Positions 32,818 to 42,158 are shown, counted from the first letter of the stretch. The stretch is 64,000 nucleotides of DNA from Rhizobium sp. BK251 (GCF_004345245.1 NZ_SLUQ01000006.1:372001-436000), one strand, 5' to 3'. Numbers and translations are program-made. The notes: generated from the letters alone by a model not told the origin.

Positions 32818-33864
32818 TTACTGGATAATGCCGAGCTTCTTGCAACCGTCGGCATACTCGCCGGTGCAAACTTCCTCGGGGGTCTGGATCTTCTTGTCGA
32901 AGATTTCGGCCTTGATATTCTCTGCGGTGACGACGGCCGGGACGAATAGCTCGGACGGCGTGTTGTAGAGTGTCGTCTTGGGCTCAGGCGTCTCGCCCTT
33001 GGCCAACTGGACGGCGACCTTGGCGGCAGCCGCTGCGACGATCTCGGAGGGTTTGGAGATCGTGTTGTACTGATCACCAGAGATGATCAGCTGCAACGCT
33101 GCGATGGTGGCATCGTTACCGGTCACCGGCGGAACCGGCTTGACGCCGGCAGCCTTCAGGGCCGCGATCGCACCGCCGCCCGTGCCGTCGTTCGCAGCCA
33201 CTATGCCCTTGATCTGATCGCCGAAGCGGGTGATCTGGCCTGCCGTCCATTCCTGGGCCTTCGGCGGCGCCCATTCCGGCGTGTCGAATTCTGCAAGCGT
33301 CTTGTAGCCGGAATCCTTCAGGCCGCGGTGGATGCCGTCACGGATCAGGCCTGCAGCCGCGTCCGTCGGGGAGCCGTTGATCTGCAGCACGCCGGAACCG
33401 TCGACTACACCATCCGCCTTGAGGTGATCGACAAGCGACTTGGCGATTGCATAGCCGATACCCTCGTTATCGAAGGACACGTAGTAGTCGGCCGCCTTGT
33501 CAGGGATCGGGCGGTCATAGGCGATGACCTTGACGTCCTGCGAATGGGCGATTTCAACGAGGCCCGCGGCAGCTGCAGAATCGACCGGGTCAAGCACCAC
33601 GACCTTGGCGCCCTGGGCGATGACCGAGTTGAACTGCTGCTGCTGAAGGGCAGCATCCGCATTGGCGTTCTGGTAGATGACGGTGCAGCTCGGGCAGAGC
33701 TTTTCCATCTCCGCCTTGAAACCGGGAAAGTCGTGCTTTTCATAGCGCGTGGATGCCTGGTCAGGCATCAGGAATGCAACGGTTGCCGCATCTTGGGCAT
33801 AGGCCGAGCCGGCAAACATGGCGGCGACCGCAGACGTTGCCAACAACATAGTGCGATAGTTCAT
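32818..33864 (-). CDS. Sugar-type ABC substrate-binding protein (XylF/FrcB-like)
   Basis: A periplasmic CUT2 binding protein of 348 residues with a signal peptide (1-23, ending SAYA). The core shows VAFLMPDQASTRYEKHDFPG, then QQQQFNSVIAQGAKVVVLDP and VIAYDRPI, as in xylose-binding proteins. Four Cys residues (pairs near 57/60 and near the C-terminus) may form disulfides. The ATG is preceded by AGGAGGAGAGA. As first gene of the pentitol operon it probably binds ribitol or a related pentitol or pentose. Confidence 0.93.
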   Translation of the reverse strand: MNYRTMLLATSAVAAMFAGSAYAQDAATVAFLMPDQASTRYEKHDFPGFKAEMEKLCPSCTVIYQNANADAALQQQQFNSVIAQGAKVVVLDPVDSAAAAGLVEIAHSQDVKVIAYDRPIPDKAADYYVSFDNEGIGYAIAKSLVDHLKADGVVDGSGVLQINGSPTDAAAGLIRDGIHRGLKDSGYKTLAEFDTPEWAPPKAQEWTAGQITRFGDQIKGIVAANDGTGGGAIAALKAAGVKPVPPVTGNDATIAALQLIISGDQYNTISKPSEIVAAAAAKVAVQLAKGETPEPKTTLYNTPSELFVPAVVTAENIKAEIFDKKIQTPEEVCTGEYADGCKKLGIIQ

Positions 33865-33936
33865 TCTCTCCTCCTAAGTGAGCGAAACCCCTATTGAGAG
33901 ACGCCCTCCGGTTTTCGTTCCACGCTCCCTGCGGTT

Positions 33937-33953
33937 TCGTTCCTTTGGAACGA
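33937..33953. promoter_or_regulatory. Candidate operator TCGTTCC-N3-GGAACGA
   Basis: Perfect 7-base half-sites (33937-33943 and 33947-33953) with a 3-base spacer, between the divergent pentitol operon and its LacI regulator. A half-site copy TTCGTTCC lies just upstream, near 33914-33921. This is a plausible binding site for the LacI protein at 34150. Confidence 0.5.
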
Positions 33954-34030
33954 GACACGTAGATCACAGGCCGACGTCGACAAGCGTCGACCCCGGCTAT
34001 GACGGTGGATTTTTATCCGGACGCCTCCCG

Positions 34031-34089
34031 GTTGACCCTCCAAAGTCAACCAACTTCATCGATTGCGCTTCGTTGCTCAATCGATGAAG
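34031..34089 (+). promoter_or_regulatory. Tandem stem-loops in the LacI gene leader
   Basis: GTTGAC/GTCAAC (34031-34036, 34045-34050) is followed at once by 15-base arms with one mismatch (34054-34068, 34075-34089) around a 6-base loop. Both lie ahead of the GTG start at 34150 and would form stable RNA structures in the leader. The second also reads as a DNA dyad containing two ATCGAT boxes. Confidence 0.55.
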
Positions 34090-34149
34090 CAAGAATTGCC
34101 ACTTTCGTTCAATGATGTCAAGCTGCGTTCCGCATGGAGGCACGCATTC

Positions 34150-35178
34150 GTGAATCAAGACAAGCAGACGAGGCAGACCAAGAAGACGACGATCTATGAC
34201 CTGGCCGAACTCGCCGGCACCTCGGCAAGTGCCGTCAGTGCGGTTTTGAACGGCAACTGGAAGAAGCGCCGGATCAGCAGCCAGCTGGCAGACAGGATCA
34301 CCCGCCTGGCAGAGGAGCAGGGATATGCCCTCAACATGCAGGCGAGCCTTCTGCGGCGGGAGAAGTCGAAGATCATCGGCATGATCGTCCCCAAATATGA
34401 CAACCGCTATTTCGGCTCGATCGTCGAAACCTTCGAGACCATGGCACGTGAACGCGGGCTGTTTCCGATCATCACCTGCACGCGCCGCGATCCCGAGCTC
34501 GAGATCGAGGCTGCCCGCACCATGCTTTCCTACCAGGTCGAGTGGCTGGTCGCGACCGGCGCCACCGATCCTGACCGCATCTCGGATATATGCGCAGCGT
34601 CCGGCGTTCGAAGCCTCAATCTCGACCTGCCGGGATCTCGCGCACCATCCGTGATTTCAGACAATTTCGCAGGCGCCCGGGAACTCACTCGGCGGGTTCT
34701 TACCAATTGCGAACGCAAGCTTGGCCGAGTCGAGCCGCTGCTCTTCGTCGGCGGGCGCGGCGGCGACCACAACACGTCGGAACGTGTCCGCGGCTTCCGG
34801 GCCGCCCATGCCGAGATGGGGCTCGAGGTGAGCGAGAACCACATCCTGACCTGCGGCTATGCTCCGGAGAAGGCAGAGATTGCGCTGGAGGCCCTGGCCG
34901 AAAAGGAAGGCAGCCTGACGCCCGGCATGTTCGTCAACTCCACAATCTCGCTGGAAGGCGTCATGCGCTGGATCAAGCGCTCGCGCCACTACGACGCCCG
35001 GCCGCCCGTCGTTGGCTGCTTCGACTGGGATCCGTTCGTCGCGCTGCTCGGTGATGACATCGAGATGGTCAGGCAGGATGTGCCAAGCATGCTCAACGCC
35101 GTATTCGACATCATCGACCAGGGCACAAGCAAGCAGCCACTCATCGAGATCCCGCCTTTGTTCATGGGACGCGGCTGA
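34150..35178 (+). CDS. LacI-family transcriptional regulator
   Basis: A 342-residue LacI-type repressor. The HTH and hinge are T-T-I-Y-D-L-A-E-L-A-G-T-S-A-S-A-V-S near residues 12-29. The periplasmic-binding-like ligand domain starts at KIIGMIVPKYDNRYF. The GTG at 34150 has GGAGG nine bases ahead and gives the canonical length; ATG 34084 would add 22 residues and lies inside a hairpin with no SD. It is divergent from the pentitol operon and presumably represses it until a pentitol or pentulose binds. Confidence 0.9.
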   Translation: MNQDKQTRQTKKTTIYDLAELAGTSASAVSAVLNGNWKKRRISSQLADRITRLAEEQGYALNMQASLLRREKSKIIGMIVPKYDNRYFGSIVETFETMARERGLFPIITCTRRDPELEIEAARTMLSYQVEWLVATGATDPDRISDICAASGVRSLNLDLPGSRAPSVISDNFAGARELTRRVLTNCERKLGRVEPLLFVGGRGGDHNTSERVRGFRAAHAEMGLEVSENHILTCGYAPEKAEIALEALAEKEGSLTPGMFVNSTISLEGVMRWIKRSRHYDARPPVVGCFDWDPFVALLGDDIEMVRQDVPSMLNAVFDIIDQGTSKQPLIEIPPLFMGRG

Positions 35179-35266
35179 CGGAAATCCTGCCGCAAGGCGG
35201 AATGATGATGACTGGCGTAGGCTAGGCCAGCTGGCATCCTTGAGAGCGGGACGCAGTGCTCACCCG

Positions 35267-35299
35267 GCGACCCTGCCCGCCAAGACATGCGTGGGTCGC
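35267..35299. terminator. Hairpin between convergent LacI and CapA genes
   Basis: GCGACCC (35267-35273) and GGGTCGC (35293-35299) are perfect complements with a 19-base loop in the 149-base gap between the convergent genes. The long loop makes this a weak terminator call. Confidence 0.3.
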
Positions 35300-35327
35300 A
35301 GGGGAACACTTTATCAGCTGGCTGCGT

Positions 35328-36497
35328 TCACCACTTCGGTGGGACCTTGATCAGATGGCCATGCGTGTCCTTGATGGCTGAGAACGCGCGCTGTCTTATC
35401 TCCTCCGCGTCGTCATCCGCCAATGGAACCGGCCCGAGTGGCAGTCCCTGCGCTGTTGGCCTGCCCACGGAGATTGGCAGAAGCTCAAGCCGCTCGCACA
35501 TACCGTCGTCAGCCAATGTCAGCCTAATCGCCGCGCTGCGCCAAACATCGACGCCCTTTTCGTCATAGGCCGCAGGCCTGCGCGTGTGGAACACAAAGTT
35601 GCCCAGCCCCGGAATGATCGCCCGGCCGCGATGGAAGGCGATCGGCTGCATGACCGGAGCACCCGTGCCGAGGATCAGGTCGGCGCCGTCGTCGATCAGT
35701 CCGCGGCAGAGATCGAGCAGCCAGCCCGGCGTTTCCTTCCAATCCGAATCCCAGTGATGGCCGTGGATCGCGACAACTACCAGATCGCCGGCGGCCTTCG
35801 CCGTGTCGATGCCTACAATGAGCCGTGCCATGTCCTTGTCATCGGCCGACCAGCGCGCACCGATCTCGTCGCCAGATATAACGGGCGTGCCGAACAGCTC
35901 GAGCTGCGGACGCTCACCGGCATCATAGCCAACCGCGGCGCGGGAGGCACTACGCTTGTCGTCGCCCAGCGTCCGGACGATTCGTTGTAGCGTCTCAAGC
36001 TCGGCCGGGGGAACCGTGACGGTGCGCTTCATCCGCAGCGGCGCGATTCCAGCACGGCCGTCGGAGGCATAGTTGATATCCGGCTGCGGGCCGAGATCGA
36101 TCGAGAAGATCGCAAGCGACTTCCCCGATCCCCGCACAATCGCTGGCGCGGCGGCCTCGTCGATATCGGACCCGCTGCCGACAAGCCTTAGTCCAGTTGC
36201 TTCTGCTGCGACCCGCGTCGAGGCGATGCCTGGCGGACCCAGGTCGAAGGCATGGTTGTTGGCATGCGTCAGCGCGTGGAAGCCGAGTTCCCGTATCGAG
36301 GCAAGCGCCTCCGGCGAGGCAAGATGCAGGGTCTTCGTCTTGGTCGGCCAGCTGCCCGCAGCCTTTACCGTGGCCTCGAGATTTGCGAAGGCGACGTCGG
36401 CCTTCAGAAAATCCTTCACGGCACGCGGCCCCTCCCCCGAGATGTCGAGCGGGTCGTGGATCAGGATCTGACCGGTGACGGCGACGGTGAGCGGCAT
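35328..36497 (-). CDS. CapA-family protein (PGA_cap metallophosphatase fold)
   Basis: A 389-residue protein of the poly-gamma-glutamate capsule (CapA) family, whose fold is related to calcineurin-type phosphatases. Metal-site-like motifs are NLEATV (39-44), THANNHAFDLG (about 77-87) and the IHGHHWD segment near 244. There is no signal peptide or membrane anchor, unlike Bacillus CapA, so a cytoplasmic hydrolase role is more likely than capsule export. It begins three bases after the CocE-type hydrolase gene and ends the oligopeptide-transporter operon. The substrate is unknown; a gamma-linked peptide or a phosphoester is possible. Confidence 0.85.
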   Translation of the reverse strand: MPLTVAVTGQILIHDPLDISGEGPRAVKDFLKADVAFANLEATVKAAGSWPTKTKTLHLASPEALASIRELGFHALTHANNHAFDLGPPGIASTRVAAEATGLRLVGSGSDIDEAAAPAIVRGSGKSLAIFSIDLGPQPDINYASDGRAGIAPLRMKRTVTVPPAELETLQRIVRTLGDDKRSASRAAVGYDAGERPQLELFGTPVISGDEIGARWSADDKDMARLIVGIDTAKAAGDLVVVAIHGHHWDSDWKETPGWLLDLCRGLIDDGADLILGTGAPVMQPIAFHRGRAIIPGLGNFVFHTRRPAAYDEKGVDVWRSAAIRLTLADDGMCERLELLPISVGRPTAQGLPLGPVPLADDDAEEIRQRAFSAIKDTHGHLIKVPPKW

Positions 36498-36500
36498 GGG

Positions 36501-38405
36501 TTACTTCTCGATCGGCTTCAGGGCCACCATCGCCTCCCCGCTGACGATCGGCAAGCGGATCGCAGATGGACGCGCGGCATCACAAAACACGGTGTTGCGG
36601 GCGACCTCGGTAGTGCGGCCCAGGCCTTCCGGTGCGTAGGTGTTCGGATTGACGTCGTATTTCGGGAAGTTGGACGAGGAAATATCCAGCCGGATACGGT
36701 GCCCCTTTGCGAAGAGGTTCGCCGTCGCGAAAGGTTCGATGGTCACCTTGAACACCTCGCCCGCCATGATCGGCTCCGGCTTTTCGAAGGACTTCCGGTA
36801 GCGGCAGCGAATGATCCCGTCGGTGATGTTGAGCGCATAGCCGGTCGGATAGTCCTTGCTCGGGGGATAGACGTCGACCAGCTTGGCGGTGAAATCCGTG
36901 TCTGGGGCATCCGAAGAGACGTAAAGCTCGACGGTGATCGGACCGACGACTGCCACATCCTCGGTCAACACCTCCGTCTCGAAGGAAAGCACGTCGGCAC
37001 GCGCCGCAAGCGGCAGGCTGGGATGCTTCGAGCCGTAAAACTTCTCGCTCTCACGCTGGTCGAAGCCGCCGCCTTCGAAGATCGGCTGGCCGCTGGTCAG
37101 CGAGCCGCCGATAGTCGGCACAGGGTTCTTCGGGTCGAAGTCGTAGATGAAGGATGCGGCATCGGCCTCCGGCCCGTCGGTTGAAAGGGAGCCGTTCTGA
37201 TGGATGTAGAAGTTGTGATACTCGGTGCTGGGCACAGGCCAGTCGGCCGCCTTGATCCAGTGGCCGCCATGTTCGAGACGGCCCTCGGCATCGCGGGCGC
37301 CCGAGCCGCCACCCATCACGAAAATGCGCGCAATCGGCTCCTGCGATACGCCGTTCTCCTCGCCCTTCAGCCAGTGGTCGAACCAGTTGCGGCGGAACGC
37401 GAGCCAGCTCTCGGTGACATTGCCGCCGAGCGGCGCCGCCGGCCCGAAGGAGATGTCGCCGGCCAGTGTCGTGTTGCGGTTGCCGTGCAGCCACGGCCCC
37501 ATGATGAGCTGAAGCGGGCGGCTGTCCTTGCCCGACAGACCGCGATAATTGTCGAGCGTCGACTTCACATAGGCATCGTACCAGCTCGACATCAGCACGC
37601 AGGGCACCTCCGGGAAGGTCTCGTAGAAACCTTGCATATAGAGCCCGACGCGCCGCCAGCTTTCGTCGAATGTGCCACTACGCCACTGGTCGAGCAGGTA
37701 GCCCTCGTATTCCGGCATCCAGCGCACCGGCGAGACGCCCTCGCTCCATGGCATGACGGAGAACCAGGCATGGATATCCTCGGCTTCGATCGCGGCGCGG
37801 GCGAATTCGTCCGCCTCACCGATCGCCTGGTTATAAGCCCACGTTGCCTGCTTAAGCTCGAAGGCACCGCCCTGCCTGATGCCACACTGATAGGCATTGG
37901 AAAAGCCGCCAGAGTCCATGACCATGCAGGCGAGGCCCGGCGGATTGAGGCAAGCGAGCGCTGCCTGCGTATGCGCCGCGTAGGAGAGACCCATCGTGCC
38001 GAACCGGCTGTTCGACCAAGGCTGTTCGACCAGCCAGCGGGCCGTATCGTAACCATCAGCAGCTTCCGAGATATACTTGCTGAACTTGCCTTCGGAATTG
38101 TGGCGGCCGCGGCAGTCCTGGTAGATCACCACATAACCGGCTCGCACGAAATAGCAGGCTACCTCCTCGCGCTTCATCGGCGCGGACATGCCGACCTCGA
38201 TCTCCGAGCGCGAGCGTTCCGCCTTGCCGTAGGGCGTGCGCTCCATGATCGCCGGCAGCTTGCCCTTGATCACCTTGCCGCCCCTGGCCGGGTGGTAGAC
38301 GTCGGTCGCGAGCCTGATGCCGTCACGCATCGTCACCATCACATCGCGCTCCACGACCACGTCGTCGGCAATCACCTCGAGACGCGATGGCGTCAGGGTA
38401 TCCAT
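36501..38405 (-). CDS. CocE/NonD-family serine hydrolase (X-Pro dipeptidyl-peptidase-like)
   Basis: A 634-residue hydrolase of the family that includes cocaine esterase, alpha-amino-acid ester hydrolase and X-Pro dipeptidyl-peptidase. The nucleophile motif is GTMGLSYAAH (Ser near 145), Asp is in the alpha/beta core, and the C-terminal jelly-roll domain (about 400-634) contains FKVTIEPFATANLFAKGHRI. No signal peptide is seen. It lies between the Opp-type binding protein and the CapA-like gene, so it probably cleaves an imported amide or ester, such as an acylated peptide. The exact bond cannot be deduced. Confidence 0.9.
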   Translation of the reverse strand: MDTLTPSRLEVIADDVVVERDVMVTMRDGIRLATDVYHPARGGKVIKGKLPAIMERTPYGKAERSRSEIEVGMSAPMKREEVACYFVRAGYVVIYQDCRGRHNSEGKFSKYISEAADGYDTARWLVEQPWSNSRFGTMGLSYAAHTQAALACLNPPGLACMVMDSGGFSNAYQCGIRQGGAFELKQATWAYNQAIGEADEFARAAIEAEDIHAWFSVMPWSEGVSPVRWMPEYEGYLLDQWRSGTFDESWRRVGLYMQGFYETFPEVPCVLMSSWYDAYVKSTLDNYRGLSGKDSRPLQLIMGPWLHGNRNTTLAGDISFGPAAPLGGNVTESWLAFRRNWFDHWLKGEENGVSQEPIARIFVMGGGSGARDAEGRLEHGGHWIKAADWPVPSTEYHNFYIHQNGSLSTDGPEADAASFIYDFDPKNPVPTIGGSLTSGQPIFEGGGFDQRESEKFYGSKHPSLPLAARADVLSFETEVLTEDVAVVGPITVELYVSSDAPDTDFTAKLVDVYPPSKDYPTGYALNITDGIIRCRYRKSFEKPEPIMAGEVFKVTIEPFATANLFAKGHRIRLDISSSNFPKYDVNPNTYAPEGLGRTTEVARNTVFCDAARPSAIRLPIVSGEAMVALKPIEK

Positions 38406-38438
38406 ATCCGTATCCTCAGAAAAATTGGCAAGGGAGGA

Positions 38439-38531
38439 CCCGAGCCGGCCACACTCCAGGACGGCCCGGGCTTGTTACCGCCCCGGATAAACGGGGCTGC
38501 ACATGTCATTTGCACGCCGCCTACCCGGCGT
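38439..38531 (-). promoter_or_regulatory. Three tandem stem-loops between the binding-protein and CocE genes
   Basis: Read in the transcript direction: ACGCCG/CGGCGT (38514-38519, 38526-38531) starts 3 bases after the binding-protein stop. It is followed by GCCCCG/CGGGGC (38480-38485, 38492-38497) and by 8-base arms (38439-38446, 38463-38470) that pair with one G-U. They fill the 129-base gap and should reduce read-through into the hydrolase gene or protect the upstream mRNA. Confidence 0.6.
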
Positions 38532-38534
38532 CGG

Positions 38535-40109
38535 TCACTTGGCAATACCGGCCAGCGTCGCGGTCGTGTCTTCCGTCATGTTGGCGACGTAGGTGAGGTT
38601 CGCCTTGCCGGCCCAGTGAACCTTCTGCCAGTAGAGCGGGATGACCGGTACGTCGGCGAAGACCATCCCGGTCGCTTTCTGCAGCATCTCCACGCGCTTC
38701 TCGGTGTCGAACTCGGCGGTTGCCGCACGCATTGCGTCGTCGAAGGCCGGATTGGTGTACTTCGTGCGATTGAACGAACCGGTGCCGGCATCCTTGTTGG
38801 CGGTCATCAACAGGTTGCGCAGGCCCGTCGCCGAAGTCGGCGTGGAGTTGCCGAGCGAGAAGATGAAGGCGGAGAATTCGCCGGCCGAAGCCCCCTTGGT
38901 ATAGATGTTATAGGGCTGGGCGACGACGCCGTTTACCTTCAGGCCGCCGCGGGCAAACATCTGGCCGAGTGCCTGGGCGACTTCAGCGTCACCCGGGAAA
39001 CGGTCGTTGGAAGTGTGGATGGTAATGCCGAAGCCATCCGCGTAGCCGGCCTCCGTCAAAAGCTTCTTGGCCTCTTCCGTATTGAAGGTCGGAGCCTCGA
39101 TCGATGGATCGTTGCCGGCAACGCCATTCGGCACGAGCTGGCCGGCGGCTTCCGCCGAGCCGTCCAGGAGGCGGTCGATGATCAGCTGGCGGTTGACGAG
39201 CTCTGAGAGCGCCTGGCGCACCTTGACGTCCTTCAGCGGGTTCTTGTCGAGCGCCCCTCCGTCCTTGTCGGTAACGAAGGGGCTATTATCGCGGACGCTG
39301 TCGAGCGCGAGGTAGATCAAGCGGGAGGACGCGATCGAGAAGACCTTGAGGTCGGAAATGCCCTCGATGGTCTTCACATCGCCCGGCGGCACGGCATCGA
39401 TGAGGTCAACTGCACCGGAGCGCAAAGCCGCGACGCGCGAGGCGTCGTTGGAGATGAACTTCACCGTGACGTTGTCGAAGTCCTGCTTCTTGCCCCAGAA
39501 GGCGTCGTTGCGGGTCAGAACCAGATTATCCCCCGGCGTCCAGGACTTGAACTTGTAGGCACCGGTGCCTACCGCCGCCTTGCCGCTGTTGAAATCCTCG
39601 ATCGAGGCGCCTTCGGCGACCTTCTTCTCGACGATGTAGACGAAACCGATCTGCTCCATGAAGTCCGGCGTCGGCTTCTTGGTCTTGAATTCAACCGTCA
39701 GGTTGTCGATCGCCTTCATGCTGTCGATCGCCGCCACGTTGCCCGAGAAGGGCGCCGGGCTGTTCGGAATTTCCTTCGCACGGTTCAGCGAGAAGATCAC
39801 GTCCTCGGCAGTGAGCGGGTTGCCGTCATGGAACGTGACGCCCTCGCGCAGCTTGACCTGCCAGGTCAACGGGTCGGTATTCGCCCAGGAAACAGCCAGC
39901 GCCGGCTCCATGTTGATCGTCGCATCCGTCTGCACCAGGCGATCGAAAACGGACTGGGCAATGTTCTGATTGTTGCCGGTGCGCGAGAATTGCGGGTCGA
40001 TCGCGGACGGCTCCGTGGCGCTGCCGATAATAAGGTCAGCGGCCTGAGCCGAGCTCAGCGCGAGCACTGCGGCGGCAACGCCGGCCAGCAGAAGTTTCAT
40101 CGTCTTCAT
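38535..40109 (-). CDS. ABC transporter substrate-binding protein, family 5 (oligopeptide/glutathione type)
   Basis: A 524-residue periplasmic binding protein with a Sec signal (1-23, ending AQA). It shows GSATEPSAIDPQF, the LTWQVKLREGVTFHDGNPLTAEDVIFSLNR segment (start about 77) and the TGAYKFKSW block of GsiB/DppA relatives. It is fifth in the operon, after two permeases and two ATPases, an order in which the binding protein is last of the transporter genes. The ligand is probably a peptide or peptide-like compound that the CocE-type hydrolase then cleaves. Confidence 0.94.
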   Translation of the reverse strand: MKTMKLLLAGVAAAVLALSSAQAADLIIGSATEPSAIDPQFSRTGNNQNIAQSVFDRLVQTDATINMEPALAVSWANTDPLTWQVKLREGVTFHDGNPLTAEDVIFSLNRAKEIPNSPAPFSGNVAAIDSMKAIDNLTVEFKTKKPTPDFMEQIGFVYIVEKKVAEGASIEDFNSGKAAVGTGAYKFKSWTPGDNLVLTRNDAFWGKKQDFDNVTVKFISNDASRVAALRSGAVDLIDAVPPGDVKTIEGISDLKVFSIASSRLIYLALDSVRDNSPFVTDKDGGALDKNPLKDVKVRQALSELVNRQLIIDRLLDGSAEAAGQLVPNGVAGNDPSIEAPTFNTEEAKKLLTEAGYADGFGITIHTSNDRFPGDAEVAQALGQMFARGGLKVNGVVAQPYNIYTKGASAGEFSAFIFSLGNSTPTSATGLRNLLMTANKDAGTGSFNRTKYTNPAFDDAMRAATAEFDTEKRVEMLQKATGMVFADVPVIPLYWQKVHWAGKANLTYVANMTEDTTATLAGIAK

Positions 40110-40128
40110 CTAGTTGTTCCCTTCGTTC

Positions 40129-41181
40129 TTAGATGGCCGGTTCGGCCGTTGCATTTTTCGTTTCACTGGCGGGCAGGTCGTTCAGGTGGCAAGCGCTGAC
40201 GTGACCGGTCGCATTTTCCTTCAGGACCGGCCGTTCCACGCGGCAGCGGTCGAAAGCTTTCGGACAGCGAGGGTGAAAGTGGCATCCCGGCGGCGGATGG
40301 AGCGGTGAGGGGATTTCACCTTTGATGGGCGTGAAGACCCGGCGGCGGTCGCTGACGCTCGGCAGTTCGCGGATCAGCGCCTGGGTATAGGGATGTTTCG
40401 GATTGTCGAAGAGTTCGTCGGGTGTGGCGCTTTCCACCACGCGGCCGAGATACATGACCACCACCCGGTCGCAGATATGCTTCACCACGCCGAGGTCGTG
40501 GCTGATGAAGAGGTAGGTGAGACCAAACTCCCGCTTCAGGTCCATGAAAAGGTTGAGGATCTGCGCCTGGATCGAGACGTCGAGCGCCGCGACGGATTCG
40601 TCGCAAACCAGCAGCTTCGGCTTCACGGCGAGCGCCCTTGCAATCCCGATGCGCTGCCGCTGGCCGCCGGAGAACTGGTGCGGATAGCGGTCGAGATAGG
40701 AGGCATCGAGACCGACGCGTTCGGCGAGCGAGGCGACATAGTCCCGCATCTCGCTGCTCTTGGCGATGCCGTGCACCCTGGGCGCCTCGCCGATCAGGTC
40801 GATCACCCGCTTGCGCGGATTGAGCGTCGACATCGGGTCCTGGAAGATCATCTGGGCGGAGAGCCGCATGGCGCGCTTTTCCTCGCCCTGCAGGCTGGTC
40901 AGCGGCTTGTCCTTCCAGCGCACTTCGCCATCGCTTGCCGACATGATGCCGGCCATGACGCGGCCGAGCGTCGATTTTCCGCAGCCGGATTCGCCGACGA
41001 GGCCAACGACGTCGCCTGGATAGACGGCGAGATTGACGCCATCGACCGCATGCACGGTCTTCTCTTCGAGATCGGCGCCGAAGAAGCGGGCGATCTTCTC
41101 GGCATAGTCGAGTTTGCGCGAGAACCGTCGGCTGACGTTGAGGGCTTCCACAAGGGGAGCTTCCACGAGCGAGGTCGTCAT
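40129..41181 (-). CDS. Oligopeptide ABC transporter ATPase (OppF/DppF type)
   Basis: A 350-residue ATPase with Walker A GESGCGKST, signature SGGQRQR, Walker B LVCDESVAALDVS and switch ISHDLG. The C-terminal PPGCHFHPRCPKAFDRC carries the Cys pattern of the Opp/Dpp group. Walker B has ES where most members have EP. The ATG forms an ATGA overlap with the OppD-type gene, with which it should form a heterodimer. It lies 19 bases before the binding-protein gene. Confidence 0.93.
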   Translation of the reverse strand: MTTSLVEAPLVEALNVSRRFSRKLDYAEKIARFFGADLEEKTVHAVDGVNLAVYPGDVVGLVGESGCGKSTLGRVMAGIMSASDGEVRWKDKPLTSLQGEEKRAMRLSAQMIFQDPMSTLNPRKRVIDLIGEAPRVHGIAKSSEMRDYVASLAERVGLDASYLDRYPHQFSGGQRQRIGIARALAVKPKLLVCDESVAALDVSIQAQILNLFMDLKREFGLTYLFISHDLGVVKHICDRVVVMYLGRVVESATPDELFDNPKHPYTQALIRELPSVSDRRRVFTPIKGEIPSPLHPPPGCHFHPRCPKAFDRCRVERPVLKENATGHVSACHLNDLPASETKNATAEPAI

Positions 41182-42158
41182 GCGGCACTCCATAGATGCG
41201 GGTGGAAGCAGCGGAACTCACGGCCGGCGGCGATCTCCAGCATGGGTTCGGTGGCGCAGATCTCGGTCGAACGAGCGCAACGGTCCCGGAAGGCGCAGCC
41301 CGAGGGACGCGAGAGCGGCGACGGTGCAAAGCCGGGGATCGGGCGGAGCGGTTCGCCGCGCGGCACTGCGGCCGGAACAGCACTGAGCAGGCCGGAGGTA
41401 TAGGGATGGCGCGGCTCGGAGAGCACGCCGTCCACCTGGCCAGCCTCGACGATCCGGCCCGCATACATGACCATGATGCGGTCCGCGAGTGCGGCCACCA
41501 CGCCGAGGTCGTGGCTTATCCAGATCAGCGCCATACCGAACTCTGCGGCGAGCCGCTTGATCTCGAAGAGTATCTGCGACTGGATCGTTACATCGAGCGC
41601 CGTGGTCGGCTCGTCGGCGATGATCAGGTCCGGCCGGTGCAGAAGCGCGATGGCGATCGCCACGCGCTGGCGCATTCCTCCCGAGAACTGATGCGGATAG
41701 GCATCGAGGCGCTCTTCAGGCGAGGGAATGCCGACCAACCCGAGCGCATCGCGGGAGCGCCGCCTCGCTTCAGCCCTCGAGACCTTGTCGTGGGCGAGAA
41801 CCGTTTCGACCATCTGGGTACCGATCGAAAGCACCGGGTTCAGCGTCATCATCGGATCCTGAAAGATCATCGCGATGCGCTTGCCGCGGATTGTCCGCAT
41901 GGCAGCCGACGACATCTTCAACAGGTCATCGCCGTTGAAGAGGATTTGCCCGGAGACGACGCGGCCTGGCGGATCGACCAGTCCGAGGATCGAGAAACCT
42001 GTGATCGACTTGCCGGAACCGGATTCGCCGACCAGGCCGACGATCTCGCGCTGGCCGACCGTGAAGCTCACATCGTCCACTGCCTTCAGCACGCCACGGC
42101 GGGTCATGAAATGGGTGGAAAGGTTTCTGACTTCGAGGACGGGGGTCATCGCGCTCAC
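41178..42158 (-). CDS. Oligopeptide ABC transporter ATPase (OppD/DppD type)
   Basis: A 326-residue ATPase with Walker A GESGSGKS, signature SGGMRQRVAIAIAL, Walker B LIIADEPTTALDVT and switch ISHDLG. The C-terminal SGCAFRDRCARSTEIC matches the oligopeptide group. Its ATG overlaps the stop of the OppC-type permease (ATGA). Paired with the OppF-type ATPase, it drives import of the peptide-like substrate. Confidence 0.93.
   Translation of the reverse strand: MSAMTPVLEVRNLSTHFMTRRGVLKAVDDVSFTVGQREIVGLVGESGSGKSITGFSILGLVDPPGRVVSGQILFNGDDLLKMSSAAMRTIRGKRIAMIFQDPMMTLNPVLSIGTQMVETVLAHDKVSRAEARRRSRDALGLVGIPSPEERLDAYPHQFSGGMRQRVAIAIALLHRPDLIIADEPTTALDVTIQSQILFEIKRLAAEFGMALIWISHDLGVVAALADRIMVMYAGRIVEAGQVDGVLSEPRHPYTSGLLSAVPAAVPRGEPLRPIPGFAPSPLSRPSGCAFRDRCARSTEICATEPMLEIAAGREFRCFHPHLWSAA

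Noticed and set aside
34063..34149. N-terminal extension of the pentitol LacI regulator
   Set aside because: The frame is open from a TTG at 34063, but neither it nor ATG 34084 has an SD, and both fall within the 15-base-arm hairpin.
37200..39206. 668-codon open frame on the plus strand
   Set aside because: It is antisense to the CocE-type hydrolase and binding-protein genes, the translation is rich in R, H, D and V without any recognisable fold, and it reflects high-GC third-position bias.
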